Assembly (NCBI GenBank): GCA_016210845.1
Contig: JACQTK010000053.1
Coordinates: 1 to 41,016, forward strand
Source of the DNA: Acidobacteriota bacterium
Lineage (GTDB): Bacteria > Acidobacteriota > Vicinamibacteria > Vicinamibacterales > UBA2999
DNA length: 41,016 nucleotides
Direction of reading: 5' to 3'
The notes under the pieces: generated by a model
Told to the model about the DNA's origin: nothing
The model's input: the letters and a program-made list of their open reading frames with translations, nothing else
Databases searched by the model: none
Shown here: one piece after another, positions 8,588 through 15,415 of the stretch
How positions within the stretch are numbered: the first letter of the stretch is position 1
How the letters are laid out: every line of letters begins with the position of its first letter
Translations under genes and position numbers: made by a program

Positions 8588-9502
8588 CTATCGTGCAGCG
8601 CCTCCACCGGGCGCCGCCTGCGCGCTCATCAACTCTCGCAACCGCGTTCTGTACTCCGGATACAGCGTCTCTGCGCCTCCCCGCACCGCCTCGAGCGGCA
8701 AGTTGAACTTCTTGGCGAAGTCGATGCTGGCCGTGTTAGTGCCTGGGAGATTGTGCGGCACTTCGCCGATGTCCCGCGCGATCTCACGAGCCTCAAAGCA
8801 GGGGAACGGTGGCGACACCTGCCCTTGACCTGGGTTCAGCACATACTCCGACGATTGCACCATCGGCTCGCTGAAGTACACCGGGTCGTAGGTGAACGTC
8901 ACAATGGTCAATATGTTGTCGCGACGGAGAAAGTGCTGGCGAACAGTCTGCCGGTCGCTCCGGGGGACGCCGTTGCGCCGCTGAAAGCCTTCCTTCATGT
9001 GCGTGACCGTGGCCACGAGTCGATCCCCGACAAACCCGCCGGTCTGAAATCCCATGAAGGTATGCAAGGCCAACGCCGGGGGGGGCGGGCGTCCATCCAA
9101 CCAGATCGTGTTGTCCCCCTCGTTCGTTCGTCTCCATTGCGCGTGCCACGCTATGGTGTCGCGGGTGATCGGATCGATCTCCCTCCACATGGTGACGCTC
9201 TGCGGACCGCGCGTGATCTCGCCCGTCTGGTGCTGCCGGCACAGCAGCCCGACCTGCGTATATTGCGATGCCGTCCACGAGTCTGCACGCAGCCGTGCCC
9301 CCTCGTTGAGGGGAAGTCCCGTGTAGTCGCCGACCGTGGGACCGGGACCCCGCTCGTCCGCCTCCTCGTGAAAACGCTGATTCCAGTATCCCGTGAAGTC
9401 GGGGCCAGCGAAGTCACGCTGGGTGAACGCTGGAGGACTGGCCAGCACCACCATGAGTCCGACCAGTGCCGCGGTGAGAACGCCTCGACTGACGCGGTAC
9501 AT
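8588..9502 (-). CDS. Secreted protein of unknown function, copy 1 of a 304-aa family
   Basis: A 304-aa protein with a signal peptide (MYRVSRGVLTAALVGLMVVLASPPAFTQ) followed by GPDFTGYW. It is the paralogue of the gene at 4029-4943 and shares the ERGPGPTVGDYTGLPLNEG, RNGVPRSDRQT and GGAETLYPEYRTR blocks. The ATG at 9502 is favoured because GGAGGG stands 6 nt upstream; the longer ORF to 9913 is not supported. It is the first gene of the leftward cluster, and a candidate promoter with a weak LysR-type palindrome lies at 9583-9650. No known domain is recognised. Confidence 0.8.
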   Translation of the reverse strand: MYRVSRGVLTAALVGLMVVLASPPAFTQRDFAGPDFTGYWNQRFHEEADERGPGPTVGDYTGLPLNEGARLRADSWTASQYTQVGLLCRQHQTGEITRGPQSVTMWREIDPITRDTIAWHAQWRRTNEGDNTIWLDGRPPPPALALHTFMGFQTGGFVGDRLVATVTHMKEGFQRRNGVPRSDRQTVRQHFLRRDNILTIVTFTYDPVYFSEPMVQSSEYVLNPGQGQVSPPFPCFEAREIARDIGEVPHNLPGTNTASIDFAKKFNLPLEAVRGGAETLYPEYRTRLRELMSAQAAPGGGAAR

Positions 9503-9582
9503 GCCCATCCCTCCTTTGCCACACCGCCGACCCGTCGTCCAACAGCGACAGGCAGCAGACCGATGGCGAATACTGCGCGCAT

Positions 9583-9650
9583 ACTGTAACTCTGGATCGA
9601 GCGTCTTGCCCAATAAGTACGGCTGGCCTCGTGCATAAGGCATTGCTTGT
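9583..9650 (-). promoter_or_regulatory. Putative promoter and weak LysR operator, copy C
   Basis: The plus strand reads ATAAG-GCATTG-CTTGT at 9635-9650, one mismatch from the ATAAG-N6-CTTAT palindrome of copies A and B. A -10-like TACAGT (9583-9588) puts the transcription start near 9576, so the palindrome is centred about 66 nt upstream, as in the other copies. The -35 (TTGGGC at 9608-9613) is weaker, and the 18-bp block shared by A and B is absent. Confidence 0.35.
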
Positions 9651-9789
9651 CTGACAGCAACGGCTCTCGCTCGCCGAACGCCAGAAACGTTGGTTCCTGG
9701 AGGCGGTGAGCCCCCGCGTCCGGGAAGGTGCAGCGGAGGGTCAGTGGGGGCTTTGTCGATTCGCCCCACGCGCCGGGATCGCGTGTGGC

Positions 9790-9809
9790 GGGCGCGCGGC
9801 CGCGCGCCC
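9790..9809. repeat. Perfect 20-bp GC palindrome
   Basis: GGGCGCGCGGCCGCGCGCCC is its own reverse complement. It lies 200 bp downstream of the fibronectin-like gene. There is no T-tract on either side, so it is not called a terminator. Confidence 0.7.
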
Positions 9810-10014
9810 GGCCGCCTGCGCGTCGTCACAAACGGCGGGGATTTGGGTTCGAGCGCGCCTGTCGGCCAGGGAGATTCTCCCGAGAGGCGCTCATGGTTGG
9901 CGAGCCAGAACATCGAGGGGGAGATCCGTGGCCGGAAACGCTCCTCGAGCTCGAGGCGGTCTTCGGCTGCCAGCCGGGCAGTACGCCCCCCGGCCTCCAG
10001 CTTCGCCGATATCC

Positions 10015-11301
10015 CTACGGCTGGGTCAATCGCTGCTCAATCGATCGGATCTCTCGTCGCAGAGCGTCCCGCAATTCCGCACGCTCCCGCGGCGAGGAAG
10101 CTCCCTCATGGGTCGCTGACGCGGCTGCGAGCCGTTCCTTGAGCTCCCAGTAGCGCGCCGTCGCAGGAATCGGCTGCTGCTGTTCCGGCTCGTCCCAGTT
10201 AATCGAGTATCGAAGTTTGTTCACTGATGCAAACACGGCCTCGGTGAAGTTCTCGAACACCCCAACCTCCGCAGGAGCCAGCCCGGTCCGCGGCACCCCG
10301 CGGTCCAATACCACGCTCGACCCCTCCACGGAGGTCGCGCCGCAGTCCAAGAGTTTACCCTCAGCATCCGTCGCCTCCATCCAGATCTCAGTAAAGTACG
10401 TCAATCGATCGCCGGTGTTCTTCACCTGTCCCGAGGCCGTCAGGTCGCCAAAGGCATCGGCCCGCTGGGAGATCGCACCCTCAACTGTGACGCGGCCCCT
10501 CAATGGCTCCGTTTCATAGGTGTCCGACGAGGTGACCACCAGCTCCACCGATGGAACTCGAACGGTGGCTGGAAAGTCGGCGAACACGAGAAAGCATCCC
10601 GTCGCAGTCGGCTCCAGTACCGTGTCGGTCACGATCCGGCTCGCCTTCAGCCGCCGGCTGACGCCGTTGACGTACGTCGAGGCCGTTCCCACGACCTCCT
10701 CTGTTGGCCCTTCAAAGGTCGCGGTCACTTCGACGAAGGACGCCTCCGACGCCCGCCAACCGTTCCGCACGCGGCCCATGACCCGAATGAATGTTGTGTC
10801 CCAGAGGCGCTCGGACACGATCCATACGGTTTCCAGGAGAACCAGAGGGTTTGGCGTCCCGGTCGCCATGCTCCCGGTGACGGCCGCAACGATATCTGGT
10901 GACGGCGGGCCCGTGCCGCACGCGTTCCTCGCTCTGACGCGCACGTAGTAGGTGCCGTTGGCGATCGGTGTCGAGTACGTGAACTCGGTTCCCTCGGTTT
11001 CGAGGACTGCGACGTTCGAGGCGCCGAAGTCAGTGCCGGCTTCGATGACATAGGCGACTGGGGCGTTCCCGGTCTGGGCCGGATCGGCAACGGAGGCTTC
11101 CCACTTGACTTCGAGGACCGCAGGTTCCGATGGCGGTGCCTCTGGCGTTGCGCCCGGCCTCGCGTGGATGAGGCTGGCCGCGACGCCGGCCGGCGCTCCC
11201 GGAGGCGCCGTGCACGACCCGGGGTGTAATCGAACCGGAGCACAGCAGGCCAGGAAGATCGCTCCGACCGGCAGCAGGAAGGCTCTGGCGCGAACACCCA
11301 A
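10015..11301 (-). CDS. Fibronectin-type-III-like exported protein
   Basis: A protein of about 428 aa with a hydrophobic N-terminus followed by cysteines (AIFLACC), probably a lipoprotein or exported protein. Residues of about 60-140 read like a fibronectin type III domain: VAYVIEAGTD, TYYVRVRARNACG, GPPSPDIVAAV. The remainder has repeated beta-rich segments that look like further Ig-like or transport-associated domains (VMGRVRNGW, SGQVKNTGDRLTYFTEIWMEATD) and a charged helical tail. The TTG at 11301 follows GGAGGT; the ORF track GTG at 11307 overlaps that site. It lies 167 nt behind the flavoprotein gene and may share its transcript. The function is unknown. Confidence 0.65.
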   Translation of the reverse strand: MGVRARAFLLPVGAIFLACCAPVRLHPGSCTAPPGAPAGVAASLIHARPGATPEAPPSEPAVLEVKWEASVADPAQTGNAPVAYVIEAGTDFGASNVAVLETEGTEFTYSTPIANGTYYVRVRARNACGTGPPSPDIVAAVTGSMATGTPNPLVLLETVWIVSERLWDTTFIRVMGRVRNGWRASEASFVEVTATFEGPTEEVVGTASTYVNGVSRRLKASRIVTDTVLEPTATGCFLVFADFPATVRVPSVELVVTSSDTYETEPLRGRVTVEGAISQRADAFGDLTASGQVKNTGDRLTYFTEIWMEATDAEGKLLDCGATSVEGSSVVLDRGVPRTGLAPAEVGVFENFTEAVFASVNKLRYSINWDEPEQQQPIPATARYWELKERLAAASATHEGASSPRERAELRDALRREIRSIEQRLTQP

Positions 11302-11468
11302 GGGCACCTCCGGGATGAGACGACGTCCGACGTTCGTCTCTTGCGCGGTGGATTAATTAGAGATTAGGGAGAGACGAATCGCCCAATCAGCGCGACGCGG
11401 GGGCCGCGCAGTGCTCGAGGTCCGGAGCCACCAACGAGCAGGGCAGCGCTTCGCCCCACAGGCCGCCT

Positions 11469-13133
11469 TCACTTGAGCTTGTCTCGCCACTCGGTGATGG
11501 CGCCACCGTTCTCCTTGCGCACCGTCAAGAACTTGTTCCCGAGAAGAGGGTTGCTGAAAGGAAAATCGGAGCGCGTGTGGGGCCCCCTCGTTTCCCTTCT
11601 TTCGAGCGCGGTGATGAATATCGCCTCGCCGCAGTCGATCAAGTCAAGCGTCTCGACGGCGCGCATCAGCGTATGCGCGTTGTCGGCCCTCAGGGTGTCC
11701 AGGGCATTTCGCCGGAGATCCCGCAGATACTTCAGGCCTGCCTTCAGCAGCGTTTCGGAGCGGACGTCCATGCCGGCGTAGTCCGACATGATCTGCTGCA
11801 GAGCGAAATTGGCCTCCTGCCAGGTCGCACCATTCTTCCTGCTCAGGATCTCTGAGAACTGGCGCGTCCGCTCGGCGACCAGGGGGCTGTCCTCGGCATT
11901 GCCGACCGAGCGTACCTTCCGGGCGCGGATGGCGGCGTTGCCACCGGCGATCCAGCCCCACACCGCGGCACCGGCGATATCGGCCCGGAAATTCCCCACA
12001 GGATCCCCAGCCGCGTAGAGCCCCTTGATCGAGCTTTCGCCATTGAGGTCGATCTCGACCCCGCGTCCGATCAAGTGTGGCGTGTACTGCATGAACTCCA
12101 CTCGGTTCTTCCGCAAATCGATGTTTGCCGCCTCCATGTACTCGATCAGGGCGGTGTTACCCTCCTCTTTCATGCCCCACATCATGTACTCGAGGTCCGA
12201 TTCGGCGGTCTCCCTGCAGTCCATGTAGGCCGGACCGCGCCCCGACTTGTGCATGTCGGCGAACAGCGAATTCCAGACGTCGGCGGTTATGTCCCCCAGC
12301 TCCTTGGTCGGTTTCTCGACGAAGGGCCCGACGGGCCGACCGCCGGGATCGGTCACAACGCCGATCCACGTCGCCTTGCCAGCGCGAGCGAAGTACTTCG
12401 GGCCCGCGTGCATGTTGGGAAACTCCATGTTCACCAGCTTCGCGCCCGCACGATACGCCATAGCCTGGGCGGCGCCCGTGCAGGCCGAGCAGAACGCAGT
12501 GTTGAACATGAAGCCAGGACTCGCCGCTGGATAGAGCCGGTTGGCCGTACCCGTTCCGAGCACGACGGATTTCGCCCGTATCAGGGTCAGCTCGGGCTCC
12601 TCTTTCCTGACGTGGATGCCGATGGCGCCCACGACCTCGCCGTCCTCAACGATCACGTCGGTGATCGGGAGGAAGTTGATCGTGCGCACACCGCGCTTGC
12701 TCGCCTGTTTGGTGAGCACCTCTTTCTGGTCGGATCCCGCGTACTTCAGCCAGATACGCGGACGCCCGGGGAACGCGTGGCCGATAAAGGCCCACGTGCC
12801 CGTCGGTCGCATATTGATGCCCCACTGGTCCCAGTCCTTGGCGCGATCGAAAGACTGCTCCAGGAACTTGACTGTCAGCGGCGTGTCATGAAAGCCACCG
12901 ATCATGCTGTCCAGGACTTCCCGCACGATGACGCTCATGTCGTCGCCGTGAACCTCGGGGATGTAGCAGAAGAAATGGTCGTTGCCCGTCGCGCCCGACC
13001 CGCTGCGCCTGGCGTGGGCCTTTTCCGCGACGATGACTCGCGCCCCATGCTCGGCGGCGTTCATCGCCGCCATCAGGCCAGCGATGCCGCCCCCAACGAC
13101 GAGAACGTCGCAGTCAATGCGTCTCGGATCCAT
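11469..13133 (-). CDS. AprA/fumarate-reductase-like FAD flavoprotein
   Basis: A 554-aa protein with an N-terminal FAD-binding motif (DVLVVGGGIAGLMAAMNAA) and the C-terminal ETRGPHTRSDFP block typical of the fumarate reductase/succinate dehydrogenase/adenylylsulfate reductase family. GLYAAGDPVGNF is the second FAD contact region. No export signal is seen, so it is cytoplasmic. Its partner is the ferredoxin encoded immediately upstream, whose 3' end overlaps this gene by 20 nt, the same pairing as AprB-AprA. At 554 aa it is shorter than true AprA (usually above 600 aa), and no sat gene is present. The start has GGGGGAGG before the ATG. The family is firm; whether it reduces or oxidises a sulfur compound is open. 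Confidence 0.85.
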   Translation of the reverse strand: MDPRRIDCDVLVVGGGIAGLMAAMNAAEHGARVIVAEKAHARRSGSGATGNDHFFCYIPEVHGDDMSVIVREVLDSMIGGFHDTPLTVKFLEQSFDRAKDWDQWGINMRPTGTWAFIGHAFPGRPRIWLKYAGSDQKEVLTKQASKRGVRTINFLPITDVIVEDGEVVGAIGIHVRKEEPELTLIRAKSVVLGTGTANRLYPAASPGFMFNTAFCSACTGAAQAMAYRAGAKLVNMEFPNMHAGPKYFARAGKATWIGVVTDPGGRPVGPFVEKPTKELGDITADVWNSLFADMHKSGRGPAYMDCRETAESDLEYMMWGMKEEGNTALIEYMEAANIDLRKNRVEFMQYTPHLIGRGVEIDLNGESSIKGLYAAGDPVGNFRADIAGAAVWGWIAGGNAAIRARKVRSVGNAEDSPLVAERTRQFSEILSRKNGATWQEANFALQQIMSDYAGMDVRSETLLKAGLKYLRDLRRNALDTLRADNAHTLMRAVETLDLIDCGEAIFITALERRETRGPHTRSDFPFSNPLLGNKFLTVRKENGGAITEWRDKLK

Positions 13134-13593
13134 GGTGGACCTCCCCCTTCTCGCCGTTCACCTTCGTCGGCCTCAACGGAATGGTGGCGTCGTCCGGGGA
13201 GCGACGCTGGCCTACGCGGGGCAATCGGTGCCATCGGAGTCCGTCCCCACGTGCCACAGCCTCAGGAGTTGCGGAGCGCGCAGCCTGACCCGGCTGAGCT
13301 TGTCCAAGAGGTGACGCTGTGGAGGTGACGCCGTCCCGCGGCGCCGGGTATCCGACGGCGTCGAATTCGGCCCCCACGTGCAACAGCATCAGCGGTAACG
13401 GAATCCGCAACTCGATGGCCCCAAACTGAAGCTCAGGACAGTCGATGAGGCAGGCGTTGCAGTGCCAGCATTCGTCCGGGTAGCGCACGAGGGGAATCGC
13501 GCCGCGCGGCCCCCGGTTGAACACATCGGTCGGGCAGATGTGGGCGCAAATCCCGCAGCCCGTGCACGTAGCCTCGTTGATTACTGGCGGCAT
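13114..13593 (-). CDS. AprB-like ferredoxin with two [4Fe-4S] motifs
   Basis: A 159-aa protein beginning MPPVINEATC with two ferredoxin motifs close together: CTGCGICAHICP and CWHCNACLIDCP. These should bind two [4Fe-4S] clusters and pass electrons to or from the flavoprotein encoded next. After about residue 75 the sequence turns into a long Gln/Pro/Arg-rich tail without recognisable domain; AprB also has a C-terminal tail that wraps round AprA, but I cannot show that this tail does so. The ATG at 13593 has GGAGGG 6 nt upstream. It is first in the leftward pair and is divergent from the molybdoenzyme operon, with a shared 268-bp control region. Confidence 0.85.
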   Translation of the reverse strand: MPPVINEATCTGCGICAHICPTDVFNRGPRGAIPLVRYPDECWHCNACLIDCPELQFGAIELRIPLPLMLLHVGAEFDAVGYPAPRDGVTSTASPLGQAQPGQAARSATPEAVARGDGLRWHRLPRVGQRRSPDDATIPLRPTKVNGEKGEVHHGSETH

Positions 13594-13731
13594 CCTGGTC
13601 CCTCCGCGCGTGGGCGGTCCGACGCCGACCACGACAAAAGTCGATCGACCTGCTTCTCACGAGGCCAGACGGCCGGATGATAGCACGCCCCTTCTTCAGC
13701 TCTTTCCGTCCGGATACGCAATCCGACGTCC

Positions 13732-13761
13732 ATTACAGCCCTGGGCAGTCGGACACGTCAA
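13732..13761 (-). promoter_or_regulatory. Sigma70-like promoter of the ferredoxin-flavoprotein pair
   Basis: On the minus strand TTGACG (13756-13761) and TGTAAT (13732-13737) are 18 nt apart, giving a start near 13725. The palindrome at 13785-13800 is centred about 67 nt upstream of it. Confidence 0.55.
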
Positions 13762-13802
13762 CATCAAACGGGTGCCTCGCACCCATAAGGCGACCCTTAT
13801 AT
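13757..13802. promoter_or_regulatory. Putative LysR operator, copy B, in the divergent control region
   Basis: ATAAGG-CGAC-CCTTAT (13785-13800) is a perfect 6-bp inverted repeat. It is preceded by GTCAACATCAAACGGGTG (13757-13774), identical to copy A. It lies between the divergent ferredoxin gene (start 13593) and iron-sulfur/NrfD gene (start 13862), so one site could serve both directions. Confidence 0.6.
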
Positions 13803-13861
13803 CACTGCGGCGCTTTATTCATTGGCGGCGTTCCGGCGCGTTCGCTATCGTCTTCCGGGCG

Positions 13862-15400
13862 ATGAACACATCGGGGACAGCCATGTTGCCACGGGTGCCA
13901 CCTCGCTGGACCAAGGTGATCGACCAGACGCGTTGCATCGGGTGTCACGCCTGCACGACCGCGTGCAAGTCTGAGAACCACGTGCCGCTGTCGGTCACCC
14001 GAACCTACGTCAAGGCTGTAGAGATCGGCCGGTTTCCGCAGGCGCGCCGTGTCTTTCAAGTGACCCGCTGCAACCAGTGTGCGAGTGCACCCTGCGTGAC
14101 GGCGTGTCCCACGTCGGCAATGTTCAAGCGCCCGGACGGCATCGTCGACTTCGATACGCGATCGTGTGTCGGGTGTAAGGCATGTATCGCGGCTTGTCCC
14201 TACGATGCGATCTTCATCAATCCTGAGAATCGCACGGCGGAAAAGTGCAATTTCTGCGCCCACCGCATCGACATGGGACTGGAACCGGCTTGCGTCGTCG
14301 TCTGCCCGACCGGTGCGCTGATCGTCGGCGATGTCGGGGATCCAAGCTCGAGTGTCGGCGCGATCATCAGCCGTGAGCCCGTGACCGTGCGCCGTCCCGA
14401 GATGGAGACGCAGCCGCAAGTCTTCTACAAAGGCGCCCATCCTGCCACGCTGGATCCGCTGGCGGCCGGGCGCCCGGCCGGGGGCCTGTTCATGTGGAGC
14501 GAACAGCAACCGGGGCCGCAGATGGTTGTTTCGGGACACGTACCGCTGACCAACAACTCGGCGGCTGCGCTGCTTGCGTATGACGTGCCGCATCGCGTCC
14601 CATGGGATTGGCGCGTCAGTCTGTACACGTGGACCAAGAGCATCGCGGCCGGCACTTATCTCGTGGCTGCACCGCTCGTGCTGGTTGGCGCGCTTGATTC
14701 AGGCAACTCGCTGTGGCAGTGGGGCGCGCCGATCAGTGCGCTCCTGTTTCTCGTTTTGACTGGTGCCCTGCTCATCGCAGACCTCGAGCATCCGGAGCGG
14801 TTCTACTTGATCTTCACGCGTGCCCAGTGGGGGAGCTGGCTCGTCAGGGGGGCGTTCCTGATCACGGGTTATGCGGCGATCTTGACGCTGCACTTGGCTG
14901 CGCCGCTCATCGGTTCGGCCCAACTACGACAGGCGTTGATTGCACCGGGGATTCCGTTGGCGCTCATGACCGCCGTGTACACCGCGTACCTGTTCAACCA
15001 AGCGCGCGCCCGTGCTCTTTGGCAGAACACGCTTCTGCCCGCGCACCTGGCGATGCAGGCGCTGGTGGCCGGAGCGGCAGTCCTGGCGCTCGCTTCGGTG
15101 TGGCTCGCTCCGGCCGTGGTGCTACTCCTTCTCCGAATCATGGCTGGCGCGGCGGGCCTGCACGTCTTGCTGATCTGGGGCGAAGCAATGGTCCGCCACC
15201 AAACGGCACATCGGCGTTTCGCCACGCGAGAGATGGTAGCCGGCCGCTACGCCGCCTACTTTTGGGCGGGGATGGCGGCAATGACGGTCGGTGTGTTGGC
15301 TCCGTGGCTCGGTGTGGCGCTGGCGGCCCTGCCCCTGCTGGGCCTCATGGCCTACGAGCATGCGTACGTGCAGGCCGGACAGGTGACCCCGCTGGCCTGA
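13862..15400 (+). CDS. Fused four-cluster ferredoxin and NrfD/PsrC-type quinone-interacting membrane protein
   Basis: A 512-aa protein joining two subunits that are usually separate. Residues of about 15-190 are a PsrB/DmsB-type electron-transfer unit with four cysteine groups (CIGCHACTTAC, CNQCASAPC, CVGCKACIAAC, CNFCAHR...CVVVCP). From about residue 240 to the end there are about eight hydrophobic membrane segments of NrfD/PsrC type (for example PISALLFLVLTGALL, WLVRGAFLITGYAAIL). It should carry electrons between the molybdoenzyme encoded 15 nt downstream and the quinone pool. The ATG at 13862 lacks a strong ribosome site; the ATG at 13883, after GGGGACAGCC, is a good alternative. The ORF track start at 13517 runs across the promoter region and is rejected. 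No Tat signal is seen. Confidence 0.9.
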   Translation: MNTSGTAMLPRVPPRWTKVIDQTRCIGCHACTTACKSENHVPLSVTRTYVKAVEIGRFPQARRVFQVTRCNQCASAPCVTACPTSAMFKRPDGIVDFDTRSCVGCKACIAACPYDAIFINPENRTAEKCNFCAHRIDMGLEPACVVVCPTGALIVGDVGDPSSSVGAIISREPVTVRRPEMETQPQVFYKGAHPATLDPLAAGRPAGGLFMWSEQQPGPQMVVSGHVPLTNNSAAALLAYDVPHRVPWDWRVSLYTWTKSIAAGTYLVAAPLVLVGALDSGNSLWQWGAPISALLFLVLTGALLIADLEHPERFYLIFTRAQWGSWLVRGAFLITGYAAILTLHLAAPLIGSAQLRQALIAPGIPLALMTAVYTAYLFNQARARALWQNTLLPAHLAMQALVAGAAVLALASVWLAPAVVLLLLRIMAGAAGLHVLLIWGEAMVRHQTAHRRFATREMVAGRYAAYFWAGMAAMTVGVLAPWLGVALAALPLLGLMAYEHAYVQAGQVTPLA

Positions 15401-15415
15401 GAGGTTGGCAGTGCC

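Larger units (their letters stand above)
9513..10014. other. Noncoding stretch between two leftward units
   Basis: This gap of about 500 bp holds the putative promoter and operator for the 9502 gene (9583-9650) and a perfect 20-bp GC palindrome (9790-9809). The overlapping plus-strand ORFs have arginine/proline-rich translations typical of noncoding high-GC DNA. Confidence 0.5.

Noticed and set aside
9790-9809. Terminator for the fibronectin-like gene
   Set aside because: A perfect palindrome but no T-tract on either strand.
11469-13133. Calling the flavoprotein a true AprA
   Set aside because: It is shorter than AprA, no sat gene is present, and I could not confirm the substrate-binding residues; left as AprA/fumarate-reductase-like.
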